The notes: generated from the sequence alone by a model not told the origin. A stretch of 64,000 bases of DNA from Desmonostoc geniculatum HA4340-LM1 (GCA_019359545.1 JAHHHB010000021.1:20015-84014); one strand, 5' to 3'; counted from the stretch's first letter, positions 26,734-36,112 are shown. Program-made: numbers and translations.

Positions 26734-27870
26734 TTACTTGGTTGCAGCAACCACAAACCAAGTGCCAAAACTCTTAGACTTATCACCTTGAGCTTTCCAT
26801 GCCCCATTAGGAACAAATTTCTCAAATGTCTTATCTGCTGCAAAACCAGCTTCAGTAGCTAGCGCCACCAAATCTAAATCGCGTACAGCACTCCAGAAGG
26901 GTTCGTTGTTGTTAGCAGTTTCCCAATCAAAAACAAACTGTGTATAGGCATCCATGTGACGATACAGGGGTGCTTCTACATGAATCATCATCCCGCCGGG
27001 ACCTAGTAGACGATAAGATTCTTCCATTACTTGACGGACGGCTGGCGGCGGAATTTCATGTAGCAAAATGTGAGAAACCACTAAGTCAAAAGATTCATCC
27101 GGAAAGTTAGTGTGATCGGCATTTTGCTGAGAAAAGTGTACGCGTTTGCCCAAAGATTCGGCTCTTGCATGACCGTAACGCAGCATAGCTGCACCTATAT
27201 CTATGGCGTGGACTTCTGCATCTGGGTAACCATCTACATAGGGTAATGTACTATGGCCGACAGAGCATCCCATATCGAGAATTTTTCTCGGTCGAAAATC
27301 GGGATACTCTGGCAGAAGATAGTTTTGGACTATGGATAACCCCATGTCATCGTTGAGTGGTCCCAACCAACCCACACCATAAACATAAGCGCCGCGATCG
27401 TAAGTTGCGCCAGCGGCTACATCATCAGCGGTAAATTCGCCGTGATATCCTCCAGGCATACAGTGAATATCTACAGCTTTTTGATGAGTAGGTGTTTGAA
27501 AATTCGGGTCGAGGGTTAAAGTACCTAGTTCACTACCTTTGTCTTTAGCCCGTTCAATCAACTCTGGCAGTTGTCTATCAACGCTGGCATTTACAGCATC
27601 CCATAACATTTCTTGGCTAATCCGCTTCAGGGCACTAGTCCAGCTGTAGTAGGGTTCGTGCTGCATTACTTCCCGAATTTCATAACGATTTTGGGGAGGA
27701 CGCTGATGTTCTTGTTCAAACTTCGGCTTGGCTAATTTTTCATAAATTACTTTATTGCCAGGAGAGAGATTCCGGAAAATGTGCAGTTTTAAACTTTGGA
27801 CAAACTCTTGGCGTGCCAACTCGTCTTGAGTGGTTTTCGGTAGCATAGCATGTTGCAATTGTTGATCCAT
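26734..27870 (-). CDS. Class I SAM-dependent methyltransferase
   Basis: 378 residues. The N-terminal ~190 residues are a helical family-specific part. The Rossmann methyltransferase domain follows, with motif I KILDMGCSVGHS (about 196-207), the acidic residue after strand 2 (VHAIDIG), motif II-like FDLVVSHILLHEI and post-II GPGGMMIHVEAP. It is longer than the minimal fold because of the N-terminal domain. The substrate is unknown; the EIPPPAVRQVMEE context resembles small-molecule or polyketide methylases (weak inference). Located 34 bp after trpB on the same strand, so probably co-transcribed with it. Confidence 0.87.
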   Translation of the reverse strand: MDQQLQHAMLPKTTQDELARQEFVQSLKLHIFRNLSPGNKVIYEKLAKPKFEQEHQRPPQNRYEIREVMQHEPYYSWTSALKRISQEMLWDAVNASVDRQLPELIERAKDKGSELGTLTLDPNFQTPTHQKAVDIHCMPGGYHGEFTADDVAAGATYDRGAYVYGVGWLGPLNDDMGLSIVQNYLLPEYPDFRPRKILDMGCSVGHSTLPYVDGYPDAEVHAIDIGAAMLRYGHARAESLGKRVHFSQQNADHTNFPDESFDLVVSHILLHEIPPPAVRQVMEESYRLLGPGGMMIHVEAPLYRHMDAYTQFVFDWETANNNEPFWSAVRDLDLVALATEAGFAADKTFEKFVPNGAWKAQGDKSKSFGTWFVVAATK

Positions 27871-27904
27871 TGTTGCTTTTTGCCTGTATTTTACGTATAT
27901 TTAT

Positions 27905-29140
27905 CTAGAAATTATTTAAAAACTTGGCTACTGTTTGCACATCCTTGTCACCGCGTCCAGAGCAGTTGATGATAATCCGAGGACTGCCGGATAGTTGGGG
28001 ACATAGGGTTTCCAAGTAGGCGATCGCATGAGCTGTTTCCAATGCCGGGATAATCCCTTCCAATTTCGATAATCGCTGGAATGCTGCCAAAGCCTCTGCA
28101 TCCGTCACGCTATAGTATTCGGCGCGACCAATATCCTTTAAATAGCTATGTTCTGGTCCCACACCGGGATAATCTAACCCTGCACTGATTGAGTGTGCCT
28201 CAATGATTTGTCCATCCTCATCTTGCAGCAAATAGCTCATTGCTCCGTGCAATACACCAACTCGCCCTTTTGTCAAGGTAGCTGCGTGTTTTTCGGTGTT
28301 GACACCTTCTCCGGCTGCCTCAACTCCAATTAACCGTATCGAAGGTTCATTGAGAAACTCATAAAATAGTCCCATAGCATTGGAACCACCACCTACACAA
28401 GCCATAAGGATATCAGGCAATCCACCCCATTTTTCCATTGCTTGGGCGCGAGTTTCCTGACCTATGACTGCATGGAAATCACGTACCATCATTGGGTAAG
28501 GATGAGGCCCTGCTACTGAACCCAGGATGTAGTGGGTAGTTTCCACATTCGTCACCCAATCCCGAATTGCTTCGGAGGTGGCATCCTTGAGGGTTCCCGT
28601 TCCTGCTTCCACCGGGCGTACTTCTGCCCCCATTAACCGCATTCTCAAGACATTCAAGGATTGGCGTTCCATATCATGAACGCCCATATAAATTACGCAT
28701 TCGAGTCCAAAACGAGCGCAAACCGTGGCTGTGGCAACTCCATGTTGTCCAGCACCGGTTTCGGCAATAATTCGCTGTTTGCCCATGCGCTTTGCCAACA
28801 ATACTTGACCAAGGGCATTATTAATTTTGTGAGCGCCAGTGTGATTTAAATCTTCACGTTTTAAGAAAATTTGTGGCCCGGTGCGATCGGGACGGGCATA
28901 GTGAGCAGTCAGGCGTTCAGCGAAATACAATGGTGTGGCACGTCCTACATAATCCCGCAACAACTGCTGTAGTTCTGCTTGAAACCCAGGATCGTTGCGG
29001 TACTGCTGATAAGCTGTTTCTAATTCAGCAAGAGCAGGCATTAGCGTTTCAGATACATATTTACCGCCAAAGCGTCCAAAGCGACCTAGTGTATCGGGAA
29101 CTTGAGCAGTTGAGTTTGTAGAGAGGGGAGTAGTAGTCAC
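27905..29140 (-). CDS. trpB: Tryptophan synthase beta chain
   Basis: 411 residues, normal for TrpB1. Joins indole and serine to give tryptophan with PLP, in complex with TrpA. The PLP lysine lies in [19 protein letters not shown], followed by [27 protein letters not shown] and NCSGRGDKD at the phosphate site. The start is a GTG at 29138-29140 ([10 protein letters not shown]). trpA is not adjacent, as often in cyanobacteria. trpC is elsewhere in this window (35122-36012). Confidence 0.97.
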   Translation of the reverse strand: MTTTPLSTNSTAQVPDTLGRFGRFGGKYVSETLMPALAELETAYQQYRNDPGFQAELQQLLRDYVGRATPLYFAERLTAHYARPDRTGPQIFLKREDLNHTGAHKINNALGQVLLAKRMGKQRIIAETGAGQHGVATATVCARFGLECVIYMGVHDMERQSLNVLRMRLMGAEVRPVEAGTGTLKDATSEAIRDWVTNVETTHYILGSVAGPHPYPMMVRDFHAVIGQETRAQAMEKWGGLPDILMACVGGGSNAMGLFYEFLNEPSIRLIGVEAAGEGVNTEKHAATLTKGRVGVLHGAMSYLLQDEDGQIIEAHSISAGLDYPGVGPEHSYLKDIGRAEYYSVTDAEALAAFQRLSKLEGIIPALETAHAIAYLETLCPQLSGSPRIIINCSGRGDKDVQTVAKFLNNF

Positions 29141-29539
29141 AGGCTGATTTTGATGAGGGAAATGACTTAATTATATAACTCATGAAATTTTTCTAACCCT
29201 TTTGTGTTTCCTTTGGACTCAAGCTCTTGCCTAATTAACGTCCCTGGATATTGGTTTTATGACTTGTGCGAATATCAAGCCACCTTAAACCTTCAGAATC
29301 TGTCTTTGCATGAAGGCAAACGCCCACAAAAAATGATTTTTCCTCACTTGCTCCCAAAGGTGGATATTCAGAAAAAATTTGTTTAATAACTAGTTAGGCC
29401 GCCAGAGTGTTTGGGAATACTGAGCTTGTATTTCGAAAATCAGGGTACGCAAGAGCCTGCGCTGATCTCAACCTGTATCTCTAGTCAAAGATTTGACAAT
29501 GACGAATGAACCTCGGCAGCAAATGTAGATTGATGAATT
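29141..29539. other. Intergenic region between trpB and the MHYT fragment
   Basis: 399 bp between divergent genes. No repeat, hairpin or gene stands out. It should contain the trpB promoter. Confidence 0.45.
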
Positions 29540-29926
29540 ATGCCTGTTTCCTACGATCTAAATTTAGTAGCTCTCTCGGTTATAATCGCTGTTCTCTCCG
29601 CTTATACAGCTGTGGATCTAGCAGAACGAATCGCAACGGCTAAAGGGTGGTCTTCGATTGGTTGGTTGATTGGTGGTGCAAGTTGCTTTGGAATTGGTAT
29701 CTGGTCGATGCATTTTGTTGGTATGTTGGCGTTTCATCTAACCGTACCAATCAGTTATGACTTTTTGATTGTTTTAGTTTCTGTCTTACCTGCAATTTTG
29801 TCGTCAGGGTTTGCCCTATGGATTGCTAGCCGTAAAACGCTTCAGATTCCTAACCTGCTAGGTGCAAGCCTAGTAATGGGGACGGGCATCACTACCATGC
29901 ACTATACAGGCATGGCTCTCCCCTAG
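29540..29926 (+). pseudogene. Truncated MHYT-domain membrane sensor
   Basis: 128 residues. Four membrane segments with two MHYT-type motifs: WSMHFVGMLAF (about 56-66) and TTMHYTGMALP (about 117-127). MHYT domains have six to seven segments with a third motif and normally precede GGDEF, EAL or kinase domains. Here a TAG stop follows MALP; reading on in frame gives RMQLE, which resembles the residues that usually come next, before a second stop 18 codons on. This suggests a nonsense change plus loss of the remainder. A short stand-alone protein is possible but less likely. Confidence 0.7.
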
Positions 29927-30106
29927 AGGATGCAACTTGAATGCTCATTAGCTTTAGCCAATGTCTCGCAAGGAAGTTAGCATCAACTGAATGAGACAGT
30001 GTTATATGATAGTCGTATGACCTACAGTTGAGCAATTGTTGTTGCTGTTCCCGAACTTTAAGATTTAATCTTCCACTGCGTTGAAATTTTTCTTAATCAA
30101 TATTTT

Positions 30107-30454
30107 ATGTCTTCTTCTAATTCCAAATCTTCCGATAAAAACTTTATCTACCGCGAATTTGGCAACGATAACTCTGCCGCTACAGAAAGACCAATTCCAG
30201 AATTACCCCCACAACAACAAAATCTCAAAGTACAAGCTTCCCGCAAAGGACGCAAGGGGAAAACCGTCACCGTGATTAGCGGTTTTCAAGCCAAACCAGA
30301 AACTTTAGCAGATTTGGTCAAACAGTTGAAAACTCAGTGTGGTACAGGTGGGACAATTAAAGACAACGAAATTGAAATTCAAGGCGACCACAAGCAGAAA
30401 ATTGTCGAGATTTTGACTAAGCTTGGTTACAAAGCTAAAATCAGCGGTGGCTAG
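30107..30454 (+). CDS. SUI1/eIF1-like translation factor (YciH family)
   Basis: 115 residues. The N-terminal ~45 residues are disordered and polar. The SUI1 domain (about 45-115) shows KGKTVTVISGFQAKPETLAD, KQLKTQCGTGGTIKDNEIEI and GDHKQKIVEILTKLGYKAK. This family is the bacterial relative of eukaryotic initiation factor 1 and affects start-site fidelity or stress translation. Monocistronic. Confidence 0.92.
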   Translation: MSSSNSKSSDKNFIYREFGNDNSAATERPIPELPPQQQNLKVQASRKGRKGKTVTVISGFQAKPETLADLVKQLKTQCGTGGTIKDNEIEIQGDHKQKIVEILTKLGYKAKISGG

Positions 30455-30599
30455 TCTTGAGTGAGTGCGGTTTACCGCATCCCAACCCCAATCTAGATTA
30501 AGAGGGTCAATGTTATCTTTGAGAAGTATAAATATGCTTGAACAGTGGTGAATAACTAGCCCGACAAGCTGTATTAGATGAGATTAATAGGAGGTTTAA

Positions 30600-30758
30600 A
30601 TGGATTTAGTTCGGATTCTGTGTGCAATTTTCGTACCCCCTTTGGGAGTTTTTTTGCAAGTAGGTTTTGGTATAGACTTTTGGATTAATATAGTTTTAAC
30701 GCTTTTTGGTTACATTCCTGGCATTATTCATGCAGTGTGGATAATTGCTAAGAAATAA
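30600..30758 (+). CDS. Pmp3/YqaE-family small membrane protein
   Basis: 52 residues starting MDLVRILCAIFVPPLGVFLQ, with AGGAGG 7 bases before the ATG. Two membrane segments: LCAIFVPPLGVFLQVG and NIVLTLFGYIPGIIHAVWII. The PPLGVFLQ and GYIPGIIHA motifs are diagnostic for UPF0057 (Pmp3/YqaE), proteins of about 50 residues linked to membrane potential and salt or cold stress. It ends AKK*. A short gene easily missed by size filters. Confidence 0.93.
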   Translation: MDLVRILCAIFVPPLGVFLQVGFGIDFWINIVLTLFGYIPGIIHAVWIIAKK

Positions 30759-31065
30759 AATTCTTTGTAGGGTAAGTTGGATGTACCAATTTCGGCGTTA
30801 AAGATGCTGAAGAAGATTTCCGTAGAGGTAATTCATGAATTGCCTCTACAAAATGATTAACGCAAAAGTTAAAAGAAAGAAGAATAAAATCGTCTTACTG
30901 AATTAGTTATCAGAATTGAAATCATAACTGATGATGAGTTGATTTTCTTACCATCGTTTTTATCTGTAAAGTATTTCTGAGGCAAAATATTAGCGGATGC
31001 TCTCAATCTTCAAGCAATAAATATCGGATCTCTGATTGAGAGAATACGCTACTAATCTTGGTTAA
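30759..31065. other. Intergenic region between convergent genes
   Basis: 307 bp. Contains the palindrome at 30822-30849; otherwise AT-rich. No gene seen. Confidence 0.5.
30822..30849. repeat. Palindrome, arms GTAGAGGTAATTCA
   Basis: 28 bp, 13 of 14 arm positions paired. Sister of the perfect palindrome at 37903-37930 (arms GTAGGGGCAATTCA). It may also serve as transcription stop for the Pmp3 gene. Confidence 0.85.
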
Positions 31066-31770
31066 TCAGGTAATTATAGTTACTCCTCCCGTATCTAAAT
31101 CGTAACGACCTCCGACAATTTTTAATTTACCGGACTGTAAACGCTCAGTTAAGAGCCGCGATCGCTTCAGTCGTGTAATTTGATATTGCACATTCGCAAT
31201 CACAGCATTCTCAACCGCGTCCCCTGGCTGAAGTTTGGCACTTTTGACCACTGGCTTAATCGCCTCAACAAAGCTACCAATATCACCGAGTAACGCTTCA
31301 TTTTTCACAGCGGCGGTTACGGCTCCACATCGCTCATGACCCAGCACCATCAGCAGTGGTGTACCTAATAAAGTAACGGCATATTCGATACTACCGAGGG
31401 ATTCTGGCGTGGCAATATTTCCGGCGAGGCGAACATCAAATATGTCTCCGATACCCTGGTCAAAAATAATTTCTGCGGGTACTCGTGAATCCGCACAACT
31501 GAGGATAGTTGCAAACGGATGTTGCGCTTGAGCAACTTCCTGCAACCGAGCCGCAGATTGATCGGGATATTGGGGTTGATGCTGAACAAACCGCTGATTT
31601 CCCTCTATCAGTTTTTGCAATGCGTCCTCGGGACTGAGATTTTGAGGAGGCAATTCGGCAGCTTTGGCCTGTTTAACTTGACAGACAAAATCGCTGGCGG
31701 TTAGCATTATCCCAAATGCTCCTGTGACCCCTAACTTTAAAAAGTCACGACGTTCTATGAAATGCTTCAT
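31066..31770 (-). CDS. Exported beta-carbonic anhydrase
   Basis: 234 residues. Interconverts CO2 and bicarbonate. The N-terminus carries a Tat-like signal (RRDFLKLG at 7-14, then a hydrophobic stretch, and AKAAEL cleavage region near 38), so a periplasmic location is inferred. Zinc ligands and dyad are seen: CADSR (Cys92, Asp94, Arg96) and HERCG (His145, Cys148). The EcaB-type periplasmic beta-CAs of cyanobacteria are comparable. It lies 15 bp after sbtB and is the third gene of sbtA-sbtB-CA, which suggests it supplies or equilibrates bicarbonate at the transporter. Confidence 0.93.
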   Translation of the reverse strand: MKHFIERRDFLKLGVTGAFGIMLTASDFVCQVKQAKAAELPPQNLSPEDALQKLIEGNQRFVQHQPQYPDQSAARLQEVAQAQHPFATILSCADSRVPAEIIFDQGIGDIFDVRLAGNIATPESLGSIEYAVTLLGTPLLMVLGHERCGAVTAAVKNEALLGDIGSFVEAIKPVVKSAKLQPGDAVENAVIANVQYQITRLKRSRLLTERLQSGKLKIVGGRYDLDTGGVTIIT

Positions 31771-31785
31771 TGGATTTATATTATT

Positions 31786-32097
31786 TTATAATGATGCAAC
31801 ACACTTCATCGAGCGAATTTCCATTACGTCGGAGACGTAACAAGTTCCCCCAAACTTATTAAGCACTGGTCTAATGTTTTCGACAACACGCTTGATTTCT
31901 TCTGGCATACAAAACGCGATGATGTAAACATTATCAAGCATCGTCATGTCTAAATCTTCCGTCGTTCCTCGTAATCCTTTGCCAGCAACATTTCGGATTA
32001 CAGCATGACCATGTACACCAGACTTGTCTAGAGTATCTAAAATTTTGCCAAGCTCAAAAGAGTTGGCGATAATTTCTATCTTTTTAACTAGATGCAT
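31786..32097 (-). CDS. sbtB: PII-like bicarbonate-transport regulator SbtB
   Basis: 103 residues from the ATG at 32095-32097, which has GGAGG 8 bases upstream; an upstream frame extension to 32151 overlaps sbtA and is not needed. PII-like fold: LVKKIEIIANSFELGKILDT, T-loop region around RNVAGKGLRGT, and VYIIAFCMPEEIKRVVENI. SbtB binds SbtA and adenine nucleotides and closes the transporter. The C-terminus ends MEIRSMKCVASL; I do not see the CGPxGC hairpin reported at the end of the Synechocystis protein. Four bp after sbtA, so translationally coupled. Confidence 0.9.
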   Translation of the reverse strand: MHLVKKIEIIANSFELGKILDTLDKSGVHGHAVIRNVAGKGLRGTTEDLDMTMLDNVYIIAFCMPEEIKRVVENIRPVLNKFGGTCYVSDVMEIRSMKCVASL

Positions 32098-32101
32098 GTT
32101 A

Positions 32102-33070
32102 TTACCTCCAAAACATGTTAATTCCGTAGAGATATAACGGAATTCCCACAATAATATTGAACGGAAATGTAACTGCTAGAGCTGTAGAAACGTACAGGCT
32201 TGGGTTTGCTTCTGGAACAGTCATCCGCATAGCAGCTGGCACAGCAATGTAAGAAGCACTGGCACACAATACCGCGAACAAGAGCGAATCACCCTGAGGC
32301 ATATTGATGAATTTGGCGATCGCCAACCCAATGCCTGCATTAACTATTGGAATTAGTATGGCAAATAAAATCAGAAAAACTCCCGTTTTTTGCAAGTCTT
32401 TAATTCTCTTGGCAGCCACTAGTCCCATATCTAGAAGAAAGAAGCTGAGAACACCATAAAACATCCCCTGAGTAAAGGGTTCTAAAGTCTTCCCACCACG
32501 TTCTCCTGTTAAGAAGCCTATTATCAGGCTACCAACCAAGAGAAAGACTGAACTGTTAAGAAATGCTTCTTGCAAAACTTCTCCCCAAGCAAACTCTCGC
32601 TTTTCATCTACGGAGAATAAATTCACTAGGATCAGACCAACGATGATGGCTGGAGATTCCATCAGGGCAAGGGCTGCTACCATGTAGCCATCAAAGCCAA
32701 TACCAAGCTCGTTCAGAAAGGAGCTAGCGGTGATGAAGGTGACAGCACTGATAGAACCGTATGTTGCAGCGATCGCCGCAGCATCGTAAATAGCTAGCTT
32801 CAGCTTGAGGATAAAAAACGTGTAAACGGGGACAAAACAAGCCATCAACATGGCTACTGCAAGTGTCAGAACTACTTCCTGAGTGATTCCGCTTTTGACG
32901 AGTTCTACCCCTCCTTTAAAACCAATCGATAATAGTAGATAAAGCGAAAGCAGTTTCGGCACTGGTGGAGGAATTTCTAGATCTGACTTGACAAAAACGG
33001 CAGTCATACCTAAAAAGAAAAACAGGACTGGCGGATTCAGGATGTTGGATACTATCAAGCTAACATCCAT
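32102..33070 (-). CDS. sbtA: Sodium-dependent bicarbonate transporter SbtA
   Basis: 322 residues from the ATG at 33068-33070, with AGGAGG 7 bases upstream; a GTG at 33076 is too close to that site. About ten membrane segments in two inverted halves. Recognisable SbtA strings: NILNPPVLFFFLGMTAVFVK, LSIGFKGGVELVKSG, YGSISAVTFITASSFL and ASASYIAVPAAMRM. High-affinity Na+/HCO3- symport into the cytoplasm feeds the carboxysome. The central cytoplasmic loop is short (near SVDEKREF), making the protein somewhat shorter than Synechocystis SbtA (374 aa). First gene of the sbtA-sbtB-CA operon. Confidence 0.95.
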   Translation of the reverse strand: MDVSLIVSNILNPPVLFFFLGMTAVFVKSDLEIPPPVPKLLSLYLLLSIGFKGGVELVKSGITQEVVLTLAVAMLMACFVPVYTFFILKLKLAIYDAAAIAATYGSISAVTFITASSFLNELGIGFDGYMVAALALMESPAIIVGLILVNLFSVDEKREFAWGEVLQEAFLNSSVFLLVGSLIIGFLTGERGGKTLEPFTQGMFYGVLSFFLLDMGLVAAKRIKDLQKTGVFLILFAILIPIVNAGIGLAIAKFINMPQGDSLLFAVLCASASYIAVPAAMRMTVPEANPSLYVSTALAVTFPFNIIVGIPLYLYGINMFWR

Positions 33071-33186
33071 TTCCACCCCTCCTGATACTGGTAAAGTTGG
33101 GAATTAAAACAATTTCTCATCTGAAAAAATTTAATGGCTCGATCATGATGTATCGTGTCTTGTTACCCAATGTCAATCGGGCAATG

Positions 33187-33217
33187 AAAAACTCCACCCG
33201 CGAGGGATGGAGTTTTT
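33187..33217. terminator. Bidirectional hairpin terminator
   Basis: AAAAACTCCA (33187-33196) pairs with TGGAGTTTTT (33208-33217), with inner CCC/GGG pairs. On the minus strand it closes the transcript of the carbonic anhydrase at 33358-34005 and separates it from sbtA. Confidence 0.75.
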
Positions 33218-33357
33218 GGGAGTGGGGAGTGGGGGAGATGAGGGGGATGAGGGGGATGAGGGAGTGTGGAAGGAGATTATAAAAAAGCTTCCCACACCTG
33301 AGAATGCCCCACTCCCTACTCCCCACTTTCACCAGCCATTTTTGGCTTGACAGAGTA

Positions 33358-34005
33358 CTACTCTATATTCCATTCCAAAAGCAAGGGGCAGTTATGCAAT
33401 TGCCATTCCAAGGTTGAAACGTTCAAATCTTTGATTAATCCAGTACTGATATTTAGTACCCAGCCATGAACCATAGGCGCTTTTGGCGTATAAAGTACCT
33501 GACGCATGATCGAAGTTTGGTAAAGATTTTTCACTTGCGCCGCAACGTTCATTTCCGCCAAACGGTTCAGACGTTCTTCTCTTGTTGGTAAGGCATCAAT
33601 TTCTGTTTTTTTCTGCAAATACAATTCCCGAATTGGATTTACCCAGTTATCAATAATGCCGATGGTTTTCCATTCTAAAGCCGCCTTAATTCCTCCACAA
33701 TCGTAGTGACCACAAACGATAATGTGTTCTACTTTCAGATGTAGAATTGCATATTCTAAAACTGCTAAAAAGTTAATATCTGTCAGAGAAACTTGATTAG
33801 CAATATTACGATGTACAAATAACTCTCCTGGTTCTGTACGGGTAAAGTTTGTTAAGGGCAAACGACTATCAGAACAACCGATATACAGAAAGGGTGGTGT
33901 TTGTCCGCTAGATAGTTCTTCAAAGTAATTCGGGTTTAGAGCCAGTTTCTCGGCAACCCAAGCCTGATTATTTCTGAAGAGTTGATTAAGGCTGTGATAT
34001 TTCAT
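33358..34005 (-). CDS. Beta-carbonic anhydrase
   Basis: 215 residues, no signal peptide, so cytoplasmic. Zinc ligands CSDSR (Cys44, Asp46, Arg48) and HYDCGG (His100, Cys103) are intact, and EPGELFVHRNIAN and DINFLAVLEYAI fit the family. It resembles non-carboxysomal cytosolic beta-CAs rather than CcaA, which has a C-terminal extension. It lies upstream of sbtA on the same strand, but a terminator-like hairpin and repeats intervene, so it is likely a separate transcript in the same carbon-acquisition cluster. Confidence 0.93.
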   Translation of the reverse strand: MKYHSLNQLFRNNQAWVAEKLALNPNYFEELSSGQTPPFLYIGCSDSRLPLTNFTRTEPGELFVHRNIANQVSLTDINFLAVLEYAILHLKVEHIIVCGHYDCGGIKAALEWKTIGIIDNWVNPIRELYLQKKTEIDALPTREERLNRLAEMNVAAQVKNLYQTSIMRQVLYTPKAPMVHGWVLNISTGLIKDLNVSTLEWQLHNCPLLLEWNIE

Positions 34006-34289
34006 TCTTTCATCAAATTTGAGAGAGAATTTTTTGAAGAAGAATTCAGAATGGGCTACGCCCCGCTGCGCTAACAGGAGTCAGTTCTACTGAATACCTA
34101 ACTCAATTCTGATGACTGATGCTTTGATTCTGTATTTTATAGATATTTTAGCTGATTTATATTTATTTATAAAGCAATATTAAATTCTTCAGATATAAAA
34201 TTTTTCTAAAGCTGAAAATTAGGATTTTTGTATAAATTTAGATCGCCGATTTTTAATCTTTATATATAGCAATTCTCATTTGAATGAAG

Positions 34290-34315
34290 TAGGGTAGCAC
34301 AGCTGTGCTACCCTA
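34290..34315. repeat. Palindrome of the GTAGGGTAGCACAG family
   Basis: 26-bp uninterrupted perfect palindrome with arms TAGGGTAGCACAG. The same core as at 42895-42922 and 47746-47773. Confidence 0.9.
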
Positions 34316-34389
34316 TGAAGATCTATTTTTTCTGTACCTCACGTTTGTCGGGAAACGCTATAACCTTACTTAATTATTTTTAATCAACA

Positions 34390-34422
34390 AGATACCCGAA
34401 TTATTAAATAATTCGGGTATCT
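34390..34422. repeat. 33-bp palindrome, 16-bp perfect arms
   Basis: Left arm AGATACCCGAATTATT (34390-34405), one central A, perfect complement at 34407-34422. Same design as 4444-4476; the two arms agree at 12 of 16 positions. Confidence 0.9.
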
Positions 34423-34632
34423 CAATTTGAAAATTTTCACAAATACAATAGGATTGCCAGAGCATGTCTAGATATTTTTACAGAGCAGACAAACTTAAGT
34501 GTAAAGCTAACGTAACAAGGATGGAAAATTCCAGGTTGAAACATTTAATACCACTTGGAAAAATGATTGTGATAGATGGATTCACAGAACCCTTTAAAAG
34601 AAATCAATTCTCAATCCAAAATGGTATCAGTT

Positions 34633-34884
34633 TCAATCAGGGGCAACAACTTTGCTACCGTTATGATGGTTGATTGACCAACGGTGATCGACACCCAGAG
34701 AAGAAAACTGACAAATTTCTTCTAGTCGTTTTTGTTGCACGGCGGCTTTCCGCAGAGTAATAATTAGCTGATTCACCTGATGCCGTAAATCGGGATTATC
34801 GTTTACTGCTGACATTGTTTGTCTTTCTAAAAGTTGAAGTATAAGTTCGTAGTGGATAGGTGAAGGTAGGGGAATTTGCTCCAT
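34633..34884 (-). CDS. Small conserved-type hypothetical protein (DUF5340-like)
   Basis: 83 residues from the ATG at 34882-34884 (MEQIPLPSPIHYELILQLLE); a TTG at 34905 would add seven residues. Two helices: HYELILQLLERQTMSAV and DLRHQVNQLIITLRKAAVQQ, followed by a less ordered tail. The pattern recalls a short cyanobacterial family I associate with DUF5340, without certainty. Function unknown. The tail from about residue 60 may be variable. Confidence 0.6.
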   Translation of the reverse strand: MEQIPLPSPIHYELILQLLERQTMSAVNDNPDLRHQVNQLIITLRKAAVQQKRLEEICQFSSLGVDHRWSINHHNGSKVVAPD

Positions 34885-35121
34885 GAAGTTAGAGTTTAAT
34901 TTCAAATTTGGGATTTTTTATGAGTCAGAGTTTGTCTCTTGTTAATGAATTGTTACATAAGAAATAACTAATTGTTTAGGGCTTTGATTTCCCTAGCGAT
35001 GAAGATTTGGCAAAGATATTGCTGGTATTAGGCAGCAAAATGCTGTATATCCACGTATAGTATGCCCAATTGCTTAACTTTTATGTGCAGTGACCCTGCA
35101 AACAGCAGGGTGAGTGTTTTT

Positions 35122-36012
35122 TTAGAAATTCCTGGGCAACAGAGGAGCGATCGCAGCGCCGGGATCTGGTTGTTTGACTAAAGATTCTCCAATGAGTACA
35201 GCGGATGCACCTGCTTGAACTACCAAACTCAAGTCATCTGGTTTGTGTAGTCCCGACTCGCTGACAACTAGGATGTTTTTCTGTTGCAATTGGCTACCTC
35301 TTGCAGCCAAAAGTTGGCAAGTAGTTTCGAGGTCAACAGAAAAATCTTCCAAATTGCGATTGTTGATTCCGACCAAGGAAACCCCATCTAAGGCTAACAC
35401 ACGGTCAAGTTCTGCCAAACTGTGGACTTCAATCAAGGCAGCCATTTTCAGGTTGTTGGCAATTTTCAGGAAGTATTGTAAGTATTGATCGTCCAGGATA
35501 GCCGCAATCAACAAAATGGCATCAGCACCTTGAATTCGTGCCAAGTACATCTGGTACGGATAGATGATAAAATCTTTGCACAGTAGGGGCAAATCTACCG
35601 CAGCGCGAATCTTGGCTAAGTTGTCAAAGCTGCCCTGAAAAAATTTGGCATCTGTCAAAACAGAAAGACAGCTAGCACCACCTTGCTCATAGGATTGGGC
35701 GATCGCTACTGGATCAAAATCTGCTCGTAAAACCCCTTTGCTGGGAGAAGCTTTTTTCACTTCCGCAATTACCGCTGGCTTTGTTTTCCCTTGGCGCAAA
35801 GCCGCAACAAAATCACGGGTTGGTGGCGCGGAAAGTACCTGATGTTGCAATTCCCGTAAAGGTAACCTTTCCCGCATTTGGTCAACTTCTTGTTCTTTAT
35901 GCCAGACAATTTCCTCCAAAATATTGTTTGGTTCTGAATTAGGCACGGCAGCCTGATAACGCAACATGGATACAGCAATAGCTGGGTTAGGCGAACGACG
36001 ACGGATTTGCAT
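35122..36012 (-). CDS. trpC: Indole-3-glycerol phosphate synthase
   Basis: 296 residues. Closes the indole ring in tryptophan synthesis. TIM barrel with [20 protein letters not shown] (catalytic Lys, ASPSKG), [55 protein letters not shown] and [12 protein letters not shown]. It is slightly longer than the E. coli domain because of an N-terminal ~45-residue extension common in cyanobacteria. Follows lpdA on the same strand after 97 bp filled with heptamer repeats. Confidence 0.96.
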   Translation of the reverse strand: MQIRRRSPNPAIAVSMLRYQAAVPNSEPNNILEEIVWHKEQEVDQMRERLPLRELQHQVLSAPPTRDFVAALRQGKTKPAVIAEVKKASPSKGVLRADFDPVAIAQSYEQGGASCLSVLTDAKFFQGSFDNLAKIRAAVDLPLLCKDFIIYPYQMYLARIQGADAILLIAAILDDQYLQYFLKIANNLKMAALIEVHSLAELDRVLALDGVSLVGINNRNLEDFSVDLETTCQLLAARGSQLQQKNILVVSESGLHKPDDLSLVVQAGASAVLIGESLVKQPDPGAAIAPLLPRNF

Positions 36013-36112
36013 AATTAGTCATTTGTCATTGGTCATTAGTCAGTGGTCAGTGGTCAGTGGTCATTTGTCCTTGTTTATTGACAAAGGACAAATGACAAAA
36101 GACAAAGGACTA
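36013..36112. repeat. Heptamer STRR array and related iterations
   Basis: Iterated TTGTCAT/TAGTCAT and CAGTGGT units, then GACAAAGGACAAATGACAAA. It occupies the whole lpdA-trpC spacer and touches the last lpdA codons. Confidence 0.85.

Larger units (their letters stand above)
34006..34632. other. Intergenic region with two palindromes
   Basis: 627 bp, AT-rich. Holds GAATTC-type repeats (34037-34100), the palindromes at 34290-34315 and 34390-34422, and no credible gene. A 69-codon frame from 34464 is not supported. Confidence 0.5.
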
